Assembly (NCBI GenBank): GCA_016806645.1 | Contig: JACSYO010002062.1 | Location: 956,001-1,020,000, forward strand | Direction: 5' to 3' | Source: Ophiodon elongatus | Taxonomy: Eukaryota; Chordata; Actinopteri; Perciformes; Hexagrammidae | DNA length: 64,000 bases | Shown: positions 1 through 10,640 of the stretch, piece after piece | Layout of the letters: each line of letters begins with the position of its first letter | How positions within the stretch are numbered: position 1 is the first letter of the stretch | Position numbers and translations under genes: made by a program | The notes under the pieces: model-generated | Database searches by the model: none | What the model was told of the DNA's origin: nothing | What the model saw: only the letters and a program-made list of their open reading frames with translations

Positions 1-743
1 AAGACCACTGTGAGGGTGATGGATTGTCAGGGACTCCGATGGCCTGAATGAATTCAGACACTTCAAACATGAAAAATACGAATGGTCTGAAGGACTCTGA
101 ACGTGGACTGGCGATACAATATCCAGATTCAAGACGTCATCGATACTACAACTGAGAGTCAAGGCTGCTGGGGAACTACAGTGTTATACATTCTTATGTC
201 TTCTCTTATATGTTACATTAGTAATATTAGAAATTAATTTTCTTCTTTATGTATTAATTGTTTTGGGAAATGATGTTTTCTGTTATTGGGTAAATATAAT
301 GGGACCTCGGATGTTTTCTTTTTCTCGATGTTTAGGGACAGTGGGGTAGGCAGGAAAAGGTTCATTGAAAGGTGCGATGGGTCGACCAGCCTGACTTTGG
401 ACATTGTTTTGTTTTGATTTGCTGAGAGTTCCATATGTATTTGCTTAAGTCATTTTCTTATACAATTTGCTAAAATTCATTGCAGTGGTATGGAGTACTA
501 TGCATGGTTGCCTTGGCAGAGGGACCGTGAGAGAATTTTCCTGTCTACATTGTTTAATGGATATTTCAAGAAAGATAGCTGCCTGACAGGTTTTTCACTC
601 TCACTTTTTTATACTCCATACAGTTGGCATGATTGTTAAAAGTATGCTGTAGGACGGGTTGTTATTTTTGTCATGATTATACACCTGTATGTTTTCTTCT
701 TTTGTTTTTGTCGAGACTTTGTTTAGTCTCGAAGGGGGGAATA
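1..743 (+). other. AT-rich stretch upstream of an LTR, no intact ORF
   Basis: No open frame of convincing length or composition is present on either strand. The stretch ends in a purine-rich run (GAAGGGGGGA at 731-740) directly before a sequence with the layout of an LTR. It may therefore be the 3' internal, non-coding end of a retroelement whose body lies to the left of the window. That link is inference from the polypurine run only. Confidence 0.3.
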
Positions 744-1147
744 TGTAGTATATTTTGCTCTGTAATGCATGAAGATAACATATGTGAAGGGGCCTGTGAC
801 TGGTATGTCGGATCCATTGATGTTTGTTGCACATGGGATAATCATTAGGTACCCCCGCTGGGAAATGCTCCTTGACCTGGAGGATGGAGGAGTAGCTGTG
901 CCTATGTCCGAAACATGTCTTTTATTGGGGGCCCTCTTTATGAAGTCATTATATACTCAAGTCTGGGGCGTAAACAACAACCATATATAAGTGATCGGGA
1001 GATCCCCGACGGTTAGAGTTCTGTTCGACTTTGGGACTCTCCGGGTTGTCATGACGCCCGTCTTGACATATGTTGCTTGTTTGTAATAAACTTCATTATA
1101 CCAGCAAGAACAGTGTCCATGGAGATTCCTTCATCATCACTCCAACA
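744..1147 (+). mobile_element. Probable LTR of a retrotransposon or endogenous retrovirus
   Basis: The segment follows a polypurine tract (731-740), begins with TG and can be closed at a CA near 1147. In order it holds a TATA-like box (TATATAA, 984-990) and a poly(A) signal (AATAAA, 1085-1090) about 100 bp later, the spacing expected of a U3-R-U5 layout. No second LTR or target-site duplication can be seen because the element would extend left of the window. The family (Gypsy-like or retroviral) cannot be assigned. The boundaries are estimates. Confidence 0.5.
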
Positions 1148-1900
1148 TCACTGTCGCGAAATATACAACAATGCGAAGGCGACATTTATATATCAGATGC
1201 ACAAAAAGGGCAAATGTCAATCAAGCTGCAAAACTTTGGCGTGTTTGCACTGATATGTTAATATCGCATTATCTGTTGTGAACCGGACCTTGAGACGGGT
1301 CAGATGGCAGCTGGATGAGGGATCATACACACGGCACAATGCGTACTACTTTTCATGTGATCACATATTCACATTCATGTGGCAGCCATTTGGTTTTAGT
1401 CGCTGCCAGGTATGTAAATGACAAATCTATTTATTGTGATCCTTTTTGATTGCCAAATCCGACCCTCATATGTATCACAAAAGGGCATCAGCAGCCTCTG
1501 ATGTCTGCAGCTTTAATATGTGTGGGGCTGGGATGCTTTTAAAAAAGTCAATAGTGTCAGAGAGAAAGGCCATGACCGGTTATGCAGCAATAGCAACACC
1601 AGCATTATCAGTGTGGAGGAGTATGTGCTACATGTAGCGACGCTACTAGTGTAACTACATTTCCCAATGGGAATGGTTATTGTAGCTATTTTTAAAACAT
1701 GTAACCTTTCCAGATAGGGTGGTGTGCAAAAACATGGTATTGCAATATTTCATTTTCTGTTGAAGGCGAAATAGCTTAGAAATGACTGACATGTTGCTCC
1801 AACACCACGGACAGATAACTTAACTCTTTGTGGTAATTGTGTAAAGTAAAGTACCATTTACCTATCAGGGAAGTGTATGGAACTAATACTGCATCTCATC
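1148..1900. other. No recognisable feature
   Basis: The sequence is unique-looking and AT-rich, with only short open frames that lack splice context or recognisable motifs. Confidence 0.4.
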
Positions 1901-1904
1901 TCAT

Positions 1905-2515
1905 CAGCGTTTGTTCTGCATTTCTTTGTATTTGTTTTATGTTTCTTTGTAGTAATTTTGCCTTTCTTTGTTGCTGTTTTGTGTTTCTCTGTCTTTGTGT
2001 TCTTTTGCTTTTCTTTTTAGTAGTTTTTTATTTCTTTGTGGCTGTTTTGTATTTCTTTGTATTTGCTTTATGTTTCTTTGTCGTAGTTTAGTACTACTGG
2101 GTGGCTGTTTTGTATTTCTTTGTCGTAGTTTTATATTTCTTTTTAGTAGTTTTTTGTTTCTTTGTGGCTGTTTTGTGTTTCTTTGTATTTGGTATGCATT
2201 TCTTTGTAGTTGTTTAGCGTTTCTTTGTGGGGTTTTTGCGTCATAGTTTTTTGTTTCTTTGTGGCTGTTTTGTGTTTCTGTATTTGCTTTATGTTTCTTT
2301 GTAATAGTTTTGCGTTTCTTTGTGGCAGTTCCGTGTTTCTTTGTAATTTTGTGTTTATTTGAATGTCTTTGGGGTAATTTAGGGGGCCTTTATTGTTGTT
2401 TTGTGTCTCTTAATGCTCAGTTTCCATCTTTTAGTGGTTGTTGGTCATTTTGTGCCTCTTTGTGGTCATGTAGCGTCTGTTTGTGGTTGTTTTGCGTCCC
2501 TTTGTAGGCATTTGG
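1905..2515 (+). repeat. Degenerate 21-bp minisatellite (TTTGTGTTTCTTTGTGGCTGT-like unit)
   Basis: About 600 bp is built from diverged copies of a roughly 21-bp unit carrying the core TTTCTTTGT followed by GGCTG, AGTAG or ATTTG variants. Because 21 is a multiple of three, the array stays open in several frames and yields artificial Phe/Cys/Val/Leu-rich ORFs that resemble membrane proteins. Unit order is irregular, with partial units, as in an old array. Confidence 0.75.
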
Positions 2516-4260
2516 ACTTCATGACAATAAATAATAACAGTCACTTCAAAAAGCTCTGGACCAGAGGCCACCTGACCACTCAGACCTGAGCCTGTGGGCC
2601 TGTTCAGTAATCCATATACATGCTAAACTCTGCCGTGATGCTGCTTTACATTTTAAAACACTTACTATTAACTAAGGATTCTTTACAAGGGCTTTCAGTG
2701 GCCACATTGTGTCAGCAGGGGCCACAGTTAATGGTCCCTGATCAGCAGGATAATGCTAATGATTATTCAGGAGGTGAACCAGGGCTGCCTCCTTAAAAGA
2801 GCACGCCCACAAAAAAAATCTAAAAGTTCCCAACAGTGCAATTAAATTTTGTCAATGTTAAAACAGTTTAAAGAAATTCAGACAATTTCTCAGTTCCCTT
2901 TTTGGATATCAGTAGACTGAATCACTGTCGATTTTTCAATTATCTGTCAACGCATACTTTAATGGGGTCGATACAGTCGCGTTTAAAATGATACGTTTGA
3001 CCATTTGGTTGACATGCGGAACAATATCAGCCCCTGTGAGAAAGGTAAAATTGCCTCTTCTGAGTTCCCAGAAACCTGGCAGTGTGCTGAATGAATTATC
3101 TGCTTCTAAAAAAAAAAAACACTTTTGTTGTGCCTCCTTTCTTAGACAAAAATGCAATAAAAACTTTCTCTCACCGCCTTCCCTGTTTATCAATTTCGCT
3201 CCTTCTTTTCCTGCTTGTGCCTCTTTTTTTTGGCTCGCCAAGTTCCCCCTCCCATTTCATATCCCCCCCACTGTTTTCTTATTTCATTTGCCATTTAGCT
3301 CTCTTCCTCACTCTCTTCTTCGGAGTGCGCTGAGGCAATCTAAGCTGATTTGTTTGCAAAAACAGTGCAGTTCGAGGGGACAATACAGTACAGAGGTTTG
3401 GAAAATACAGTCACACACACACACGCACACACGCACACACAGTATTCCGCTTAGACCCATCTTAAAGAACCCAGCAGCAGCTGCAGGGACATTGATTTGG
3501 GTGACAGACATTGACAGAATAACTCTTAGGATTCTTTTAAAGTATACATATCTGAGCCCTGCATATGCTAACGAAGGTAGCAAAATCTCACCCTCCCTCG
3601 ATTTGTCTCTCGGACACACCGCGCAGCTAAATACTTTTCTTTGTGAATACACTCTCAGCTGGCTCGCAGCCCGGCCTTTTTCTTTGTGGACGACACAAAA
3701 TGCTCTATACCTCGCGCTGTCTGCGCAGTGACATTGATGGCTGCGGCTCTGCCAGCGCGTTTTGTCGGGCGAGGACGGGCAAAGTCTCTCGAGCGTGCCC
3801 AGCAACCAAACAAACTGCTGTTTGACTAACCTTGAATTACTGGCAATATCTGGGATTCATTAGCATAACAGAGGAGACATTCTCTGTAGAAACACAGCGA
3901 GGATGTATGGTCTGAACGCCATGTGCGTGCGTGAGATTTTAACTACATGTTGGGGTTTGGCTGACTGAGGGAGTGTTAAATGGTAGTTGCACTGGATTGT
4001 TTTACTTTTAAATGTCTTTTTTTTGTCAGCTGGCGATCCATTTGCTCAACGCCATTTTGATTAAGGGACAAGGAAGGAGAAAGCTAGAGAGAGTGTGTTT
4101 TAATAGTTGGAAATATTAGAACTGGTACCTACAACAACAACAACACTGTAGGTATTATTCAGTGATGAATGGCTGAAAATTCTAGCAACTCCTGGTAGTA
4201 GACGCAACCACAAAACAACTCCCTGTTGCAAACAGACCGCAAAGCTGAGTTTACCACTAA
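2516..4260. other. Intergenic, no supported gene; short CA tract
   Basis: An open frame of 247 codons runs across 2988-3731 on the + strand. It crosses an A-run, pyrimidine-rich low-complexity DNA and a CA tract (about 3410-3441), and shows no domain. It is best read as chance. The 3600-3830 part is somewhat GC-richer than its surroundings. I see nothing else. Confidence 0.4.
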
Positions 4261-4261
4261 C

Positions 4262-4655
4262 TCTGTGGCTACCTCTGGTTCTGATGAGTGAAACCAGTGC
4301 AGAAGTGTCTTAAAACTCAGGGGGCGACTCCTCTGGTTGCAAGAAGAAGTCCGATTTAATGGAAGTCTATGAGAAAATGACTCTACTTCTCACTTGATTT
4401 ATTACCTCAGTAAATATTGTAAACATGAGTTTATGGTCTCAATCTCTAGTTTCAAGTCTTCTTCAATACAGCATGATGTTCATTTAGTAAGTTATGCTCC
4501 ATTTAGAGTAACAAAGACCATAATGCAGAGTATGCTTTAGGGCGGCCAATTGGACTTTTTGCAACCAGAGGAGTCGCCCCTGCTGGTCAGTGGAGAGAAT
4601 GCACGTTTTAAGACACTTCCACATTGCTTCACTTGGCAGAACCGTAGGTTATATA
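4262..4655. repeat. Family A dispersed repeat, inverted (foldback) copy
   Basis: 4262-4545 is an antisense copy of a repeat that recurs in this window (for example 18412-18925). 4546-4655 repeats the terminal part in sense orientation. The arms at about 4263-4357 and 4546-4650 are imperfect inverted repeats separated by about 190 bp. Marker strings are the CAACCAGAGGAG motif, GTCAGTGGAGAGAATGCA, and the central CATAAACTCATGTTTACAAT string seen in other copies. It is non-coding. Confidence 0.7.
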
Positions 4656-5041
4656 TATATGACTGTAACATGAAGGATATACGTTTTGCTGTACTTCAAA
4701 AAAAATGTAACACCCTAAATATCTATATAATCTACATTTAATGGTATGAAATTGATCGATGAATTGCTCGATGTATTGATTTAACATACATGGGCGGGGG
4801 GCTGGTCCTCATTTGCTACCAGTTCATTTGTTTTCCCAGCCATTGCGGACAAACGATTTATCACGAGGGGCGGCGTTCGCGCCCGTACAGCCTTTAGTGT
4901 CTGTAAACAGGTCAGCATGGACGGCAGCCTCATCTGTTACACTGACACTTCCGCGCGCCAGACTGTCGGCCTAAAGAGATCAGCTACTAGCGCGCGCTGC
5001 TGCTGAAGAAGTAGAAGAAGGAACAGCGAACAGGTGGGTGG
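4656..5041. other. No recognisable feature
   Basis: A CpG-containing stretch (about 4860-5000) stands out in AT-rich surroundings, but I see no exon, promoter element or repeat match that I can name. Confidence 0.3.
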
Positions 5042-5104
5042 GGGCGGGTCCCATGGGACAGAGGGCGGGTCCCATTGGACAAAGGGCGGGTCCCATGGGA
5101 CAGA
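5042..5104. repeat. Three tandem 21-bp units
   Basis: Three head-to-tail copies of a 21-bp unit beginning GGGCGGGTCCCATGGGACA occupy 5042-5062, 5063-5083 and 5084-5104. The middle copy carries two differences. Each unit contains the palindrome TCCCATGGGA, which is altered in the middle copy. This is a short young minisatellite. Confidence 0.85.
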
Positions 5105-5175
5105 GGCGTTAGGAACGTGAGCATTATTTATTGGAAGGAAGTTGACGGAACACAAGTTTTTCAGCAGTGCTTTGC

Positions 5176-5177
<2 letters not shown>

Positions 5178-5213
<36 letters not shown>

Positions 5214-5221
5214 CACACACA

Positions 5222-5253
<32 letters not shown>

Positions 5254-5263
5254 CACACACATA
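5178..5263. repeat. Compound (CA)n(CGCA)n microsatellite
   Basis: CA repeats pass into a run of CGCA repeats and back to CA. The ORFs read through it on both strands are artefacts of the dinucleotide unit. Confidence 0.9.
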
Positions 5264-5721
5264 CAGCTGACTTGAGATCAGCTAGAGGTCCTAATTACCG
5301 AAGCGGGAAGATAGAGATTTTCTTTATTATTTTTTCATTTCATGAGCTGTAATCTGTGCTGATTACTGATTGTTAATCCTAAACGACTTGACGCGGAGCT
5401 TCCCAGCTCGGGCCGCTCGTGTGTGCTGATGATTTATGCGTGATGATAATGGTTCAGGTGTCGCTCAGGAGAGTAAAAAAAAAGACTGCTTTTCCAAATA
5501 GCTGGATCGTGAATCAGTGACAATGGGACCGATCTGTTCATTTCATTGTAGATTTTTCTATTTAATTCCTGTTTAAGTTTTCACCAGTTTGATGCAGGAT
5601 TTTAAAAGGTTTACGCTGAAATAATAATTGCTAAATAATAACTAAATAAATAGTTGTTTTTTTTACCAATTCTTGCACGATTTCTTATTTTAATGAAAAT
5701 AACAATTCAAAAAAACTATTA
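5264..5721. other. No recognisable feature
   Basis: AT-rich single-copy-looking sequence lies between the microsatellite and the 3' tail of the L2 element. No exon or repeat was recognised. Confidence 0.3.
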
Positions 5722-5954
5722 AACAATTCAATTAATACCCAAAATCACAAATACAAATTGCCTCAGAGAGCTACGATGGCGAGAAAGCACAAAGACTCCG
5801 GAGAAGTAGAGTAGTAATGTCATTGATGACAAATTCATACAGAAGGAGAGAGAGAAGAGAAGAGAGGAGCTCAATTTATCCTAAAATGTCACCCAGCAGT
5901 CTAGGCCTATAGCAGCATATCTAGGAGCTGGACCAGGACAAACCTGAGCCAGCC

Positions 5955-6278
5955 CTAACTATAAGCGCTATCAAAGAGGAAAGTCTTAAGTCTACTCTTA
6001 AATGTGGTCACTGGGTCTGCCCCCTGGACTGAAAGTGGAAGTTGGTTCCATAGAAGAGGAGCTTGATAACTGAAGGCTCTGGTTCCCATCCTACTTCTTA
6101 AGACTCTAGGAACCACAAGCAGCCCTGCATTCAGTGAGCGCAGCCCTCTAGTGGGGTAATATGGTACCATAAGCTCCTTAAGATATGATGGTGCCTCACC
6201 AATTAAGGATTTGTAGGTGAGGAGAATGATTTTAAATTTGATTCTGGATTTTACAGTGAGCATCTGTATCATCTGCAT
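5955..6278 (-). pseudogene. C-terminal region of the same L2 ORF2, out of frame with the RT
   Basis: A 107-codon frame carries the conserved tail of L2 ORF2 proteins: RIKFKI-LLTYK, APSYLKEL, LRSLNAGLLVVPR, a WNQLPLSV box and a TTFKSRLKTFLF box near its end. It overlaps the end of the RT frame by about 47 bp in a different frame, which marks the deletion junction. A second copy of the end of this tail (VVPR onward) is recognisable at about 60950-61060 on the + strand. Confidence 0.8.
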
Positions 6279-7131
6279 AACAATGAAAGTCTATGGAGTG
6301 TTTTCTGATAATATTGCCCAAAGGAAGCATATATAAGGTGAATAAAATTGGTCCAAGCACAGAACCTTGTGGAACACCATGACTAACTTTTGTGGTCATC
6401 AAGGTTTCATCGTTTACATATACAATCTGATCTGATAAATAGGATTTAAACCAGCTTAGTGCGGTTTCTTTAATGCCAATCGACTGTTCTAATCTCTGTA
6501 ATAAGATGTGATGGTCAATGGTGTCGAACGCAGCACTACGGTCTAACAAGACAAGAACAGAGACAAGTCCTTTCTCTGATGCAATTAGAAGGTCATTAGT
6601 AATTGTCAACAGTGCTGTCTCTGTGTTATGGTGTTTTCTAAATCCTGACTGAAAATCCTCGAATAAACTATTGTTATGTAGAAAGTCACACAACTGATTT
6701 GTGACTTCTTTCTCAAGGATCTTAGAGAGGAAGGGAAGGTTATAGATCGGTCTATAGTTAGCCAGCACCTCTGGATCAACAGTGGGCTTCTTAAGAAGAG
6801 GTTTAATTACAGCTACTTTGAAGGACTGTGGTACGTGGCCCATTAGTAAAGACAGATTGACAATATCTAATAGAGAAGTGCTAATTAAAGGTAAAACTTC
6901 TTTAAGCAGCCTCATCGGGATGTTTTCTAAGAGACAGGTAGAAGGTTTAGAAGTAGAAATTGTTGAAGACAATTGGTCTAGGTCGATGGCAGCAAAGACA
7001 TCTATGTATAGATCAGGGTTTACAGCTGTTTCTAAGGTTACTCTATTTGAGGATAGATCGGGACTGGTTGAGGGCAGGAGATTATTAATCTTGTCTCTAA
7101 TAGTTAGAATCTTATCATTGAAGAAGTTCAT
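6232..7131 (-). pseudogene. L2-type reverse transcriptase fragment
   Basis: This is an open frame of 299 codons. From N to C terminus it shows the finger/palm motifs NYRPI-NLPFLSKILEK, FQSGFRK, the first catalytic Asp box (LDRSAAFDTIDH), HGVPQGSVLGPILF, and the second catalytic box CYADDT. These are the standard reverse-transcriptase blocks of L2-like LINEs. After the YADD box only about ten residues remain before the frame enters sequence that belongs, in another frame, to the C-terminal region. The thumb region is therefore deleted and the copy cannot be functional. One change in the Asp box (LDRSAAF where L2 usually has LDLSAAF) also suggests decay. Confidence 0.88.
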
Positions 7132-7363
7132 GAAGTCATTACTACTGAGGTCTATAGGAATACATGGCTCAACAGAGCTGTGACTCTGGCAGCCTGGCTA
7201 CAGTGCTAAAGAGAAACCTGGGGTTGTTCTTATTTTTCTCTATTATTGATGAGTAATAGGCTGCTCTGGCATTACGGAGGGCCTTCTTATATGTTTTAAG
7301 ACTATCTCGCCAAACTAACCCAGATTCTTCTAAATTGGTCGAACGCCATATCCTTTCAAGCTT

Positions 7364-7585
7364 TCACAATGTTTGTTTTATTTTGCGGGTTTGAGGGTTA
7401 TACCATGGAGCGAACCTCCTCTGTTTTATTATCTTCTTTTTCAGAGGGGCTATAGAGTCTAATGTCATTCTCAGTGAACCTGTAGCACTATCGACTAGAT
7501 GATCAATCTGGGATGGACTAAAGTTAGCACAGGAGTCCTCCGTTATATTGAGACATGTTATTGAATTAAATGCAATTAAATGCAT
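7364..7585 (-). pseudogene. L2 ORF2 linker fragment between endonuclease and RT
   Basis: A 73-codon frame contains the pattern typical of the L2 region after the endonuclease: a DHLV-like helix, then LDSIAPLKKK and APWYNP followed by a basic segment. It stops in frame before the RT. The following 180 bp (7183-7363) carries the continuation in other frames with stops. Confidence 0.65.
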
Positions 7586-7835
7586 GCGTTTATCTCATTG
7601 TTAGATTCAATCGGCTTCTGTCAGAGTGTACAGAAACCCACTCACTGTTTTAACCACACCCTCGACCTTGTTCTTGCATATGGCATTAAAATAAAACATC
7701 TAATAGTTTTTTCCACAGAACCCTCTTTTATCAGACCATTACCTAATCACTTTTGAGTTTATACTACTGGATTGTACGCCGTTGGGCACAAGTTTCTACA
7801 CCAGATGTCTATGTCTAATACAGCTTTAGATGACA

Positions 7836-8760
7836 GAGCTCTGACATTTAAAAGTCCACATATATGTATATCTATGTACTTTCTTCTTACATTTAGTTTT
7901 AAAAATACACGTTAAAGTCAAGCCTGATGTTTCCTTACACATAAAAGAATGATCACAGTCTCTTCCACACAATGAAGTGTACTGCCTTCGGATCGGCACT
8001 CGGTACCGGCCGATACCCAAAGCCCTCGTAGGCATCTATTCTTAGATGCATCACGATTCTCTCTTGAAACGATTATGACTCGATGCAGAAAAATCAATAA
8101 TCGTAAATTTAAAACTCAATTCTCAACGTAACGGTTTTGTGACGCCGGGCTGTCCGTTCCTTTAACGCTGCCCCTGTTCACGTTCTAAGCTAAGCTAAAT
8201 AGTTTGCAGTTTACTTTTTGGTGAGGGCGGCTGAGCTTATATCAGCCGAATATGGATACAATCCGACTGGCACCCCCTGGCTTAAAAGCTAACGTGTGGA
8301 AGCATCTCGCTTCTTCTTCTTGCGCCCGACTCGGAGAGGGCGAAGCGGATCAAGAAGTAGACTGCAACTTGTTTTGCCAAGGATTTGCGCCATTACTCAG
8401 TCATTGGGAATCACAGCTCTATTTTTGGACAAGAGCTGAACGCTCGTTGCCTTTAACAAGGGGATTTGCTTGAAGAGAAGTCCATATTATTTATTTGTGA
8501 ATAAAGGCAGCTTGTTATGTCAAATGACTGCAACACATGATGAATTCTGTGTTTTTACTACGAGGGTGCTGCTACAGGCCCAATTTAAATTATTATCCGT
8601 TTGGATCTCTTTGCAGTGCTTGTGACCCACCAGTTGACACATCTCTTCTATTTGTTACTAATATTGAATTAATAAAAGATAACGGAAGTAAATTCAACTG
8701 TTTTTTAATCATGAATCATTACAAATATGCAGTGTTTTAAAAAATACCAGATAAACACAG
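7836..8760 (+). mobile_element. Probable hAT-type transposon remnant
   Basis: The left part contains a CGGATCGG...CGGTACCGGCCGATAC block and a GATGCATCACGATTCTC block of the kind found in non-autonomous teleost hAT-like repeats. The right part holds a short ORF (8252-8473) whose start resembles the entry of a BED zinc finger. Element boundaries and target duplications were not found, so the extent is approximate. Confidence 0.4.
8252..8473 (+). pseudogene. Possible degenerate BED-finger start of a hAT transposase
   Basis: This is a 73-codon frame. Residues about 10-18 (LKANVWKHL) match the V-W-x-H/F signature that opens BED-type zinc fingers in hAT transposases and ZBED proteins. The expected C-x2-C pair and C-terminal His pair are not intact; only a C-x3-C (DCNLFC) follows, and the frame soon ends. 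A short non-homologous ORF is the main alternative. Confidence 0.35.
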
Positions 8761-10365
8761 TGAAAAGAAATGGGGGTGCCCTTATGCTTGATTCTTTCTG
8801 TTTTTGGGGACAACTTTTAAGTTTACACGGACGAGAAGTCCGAGAAAATGACAATGAATGAAATCATGATAGATACTTGGCTCGCAAGGTAGCGGATCCA
8901 TCACCATGACAACTGAGCAAAATCCATCCACTGATGAAGATCATGCGATAGGGTTGAGAGCCCTGGACAAAGCAAGAAAATGGACCTTGAGTTGGGATTA
9001 TTTGTCAAATTTACTAATAACGTGTACTTGGTTGAGTCGTATTTGACTATGGGACTTGCTTGGGTCTTTTCACTGAAAACCCTTACTTGTGCTCCGGGTT
9101 TATTTAATTTATTCTCAGATATTAATCCTCACCTTCAGTCCATTGTCGTCTCCCCTCCACACTCTTTAGCGGACACTTAGTTTGGGATTTAAGACTGTAT
9201 TCTGATGTCTCTCTCCTTTTTATTTAAAGGACTATGACTAGAATTCTTTTCAATTTAAAAGAGAAAATGAAATGTGCTATATTCCTGGAAACAAAGTGTT
9301 TAATAATGCATGAGTCACAGATCGTGCCGGTGGGTTTGATGTATACTGGCTGACCTTTCGTCCTACGCTCACATCGCGTGAGACAGGCCCAACATGGGGA
9401 CGTCACGAACGTTAGACGTGGGAGGGTCCAACACATGTACTACAGAGGCCATTTTTCAAGCGGCATAACCTTGAGTGTGTTTGGCTTGGTGAACGAGTGG
9501 GCGGAGGAGCGATGCAACAGGAGCGGCTGTCCGCCCAGAGTGGGAGGTTGATTTATTTGAAGCAGTATGCACAACTGCGGATTGCGGAGAGTCTGGGGGA
9601 GGGATCTGTTCAGTTCGATCCGTTTCACCCAGAGTTAATGTGTTCTTCTGAGCACCCGTCTGCTGTCCTTTTGGAGAGGGACACTCGGTTGGGCCGAGAT
9701 GGATTCCATGTTTTTTCCCCCAGGTTGCTAATTAACTACTGTATCAGTTGTACTTGGGGGAGGAGGGGGGTGGGGGGGAGGACACAGGAGTCCCTGGTGT
9801 TGGCGAGGACTAATTCTCCTCTCCTGCCACAGCTTTTATTTCTACCGGCGAGACAAACGGCAGCACTGCAGCATCCAATCGGGCCAAGTCAAAAGGGCAC
9901 TCCTTCATTAGCTGAGGAATTGAATTCTAGTGAGAGGCTGGATGTAAACAGGATGACGTCATCACAGTGAGGACATAGTTTACCTTTCGCGAAACGAAAA
10001 TGTAAATGTAAAATATAAAGATAGAAGCTAAAGTGTTAAAGTGATCCCCCCACATCGATACAGAAGATAATGAAGTTAAGAAACAACACTGTTCCTGTAA
10101 AGCCGGGTAGGTCAATAATAAGGTGCTAACGCTAGTTAATGACGTGCTAATGTACTCAAATGTTAGCTCCAGAGTTTTTAAGGTCGAACCGTTTATGTCC
10201 TTCCCGCCTCTCCGGGTAACGAGTATCACTATTACACGTTTAACCATAACTAGCTCCAAATCCACTAAACCAGCCTGAACATGAAAAACATCTGAAAGCA
10301 TTGATGAGAGTCTACGGAGCACAGCCAGAGCGTTGTCAGACCCTGATGCTACGCTACGACTGTGG
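8761..10365. other. Intergenic, no supported gene
   Basis: The longest frame (9497-9970, + strand, 157 codons) has no recognisable domain, no splice context and a G-run in the middle. I read it as chance or as decayed repeat sequence. Confidence 0.35.
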
Positions 10366-10640
10366 GTGACTGTGCCTTAGTGGTGAGCAGGGTAGTCCTT
10401 CAATCAAAGGATCGGCGGTTAGATCCCAGGCTCCGCTAGCCCTTGGGCAAGACACTTAACCCCAAATTGCTCCCGTAGCTGTGCCTACAGTGTGTGAATG
10501 TTAACTACTCCTGATGGGCAGGTGGCACCTTAGCCCCTCCCATCATTGTATGAATGGGTGAATGATGTCATGTAGTGTTAAAGCGCTTTGCGTGGTCGGA
10601 AGACTAGAAAAGCGCTATACAAGTACAAGTCCATTTACAA
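10366..10640 (+). mobile_element. tRNA-derived SINE with L2-type 3' tail (V-SINE-like)
   Basis: The 5' end has an A-box-like TAGTGGTGAGCA and a B-box-like GGTTAGATCCC, as in an RNA polymerase III promoter of tRNA origin. The body carries GGGCAAGACACTTAACCCC, and the 3' tail carries AAAGCGCTTTGCGTGG and AAAAGCGCTATACAAGT, the hallmark end of fish V-SINEs shared with an L2-type LINE. About 275 bp. Mobilisation would depend on LINE-encoded reverse transcriptase. Confidence 0.75.

Larger units (their letters stand above)
5722..7835 (-). mobile_element. Defective L2-clade non-LTR retrotransposon (LINE)
   Basis: Read on the minus strand, the element runs from remnants of an endonuclease domain (about 7835-7590; an SDHY-ITF-like box after frame correction), through a linker with an APWY motif, the reverse transcriptase and the L2-type C-terminal region. 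It then passes into a 3' UTR ending in an ATTGAATTG-type tail near 5722. The frame is broken several times. The part between the YADD box and the C-terminal region is deleted, and the 3' UTR has an internal deletion (the GAGGCAA block lies close to the CTCCGGAGTC block). Two other L2 3' ends in the window share this UTR (32262-32850, 60945-61640). Confidence 0.85.

Noticed and set aside
1837..2507. Cys/Phe/Val-rich frames resembling a multi-pass membrane protein
   Set aside because: They are translations of the 21-bp minisatellite, and several frames are open at once, as expected for a unit divisible by three.
2988..3731. 247-codon open frame on the + strand
   Set aside because: It crosses an A-run and pyrimidine-rich and CA tracts, and has no domain or splice support. 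The length is explained by low stop-codon density in biased sequence.
9497..9970. 157-codon frame on the + strand
   Set aside because: No recognisable domain, a G-run within, and no acceptor/donor pair. It is left as unsupported.
10366..10440. Free tRNA gene
   Set aside because: A- and B-box-like motifs are present, but the body and the GCGCTATACAAG tail show it is a SINE.
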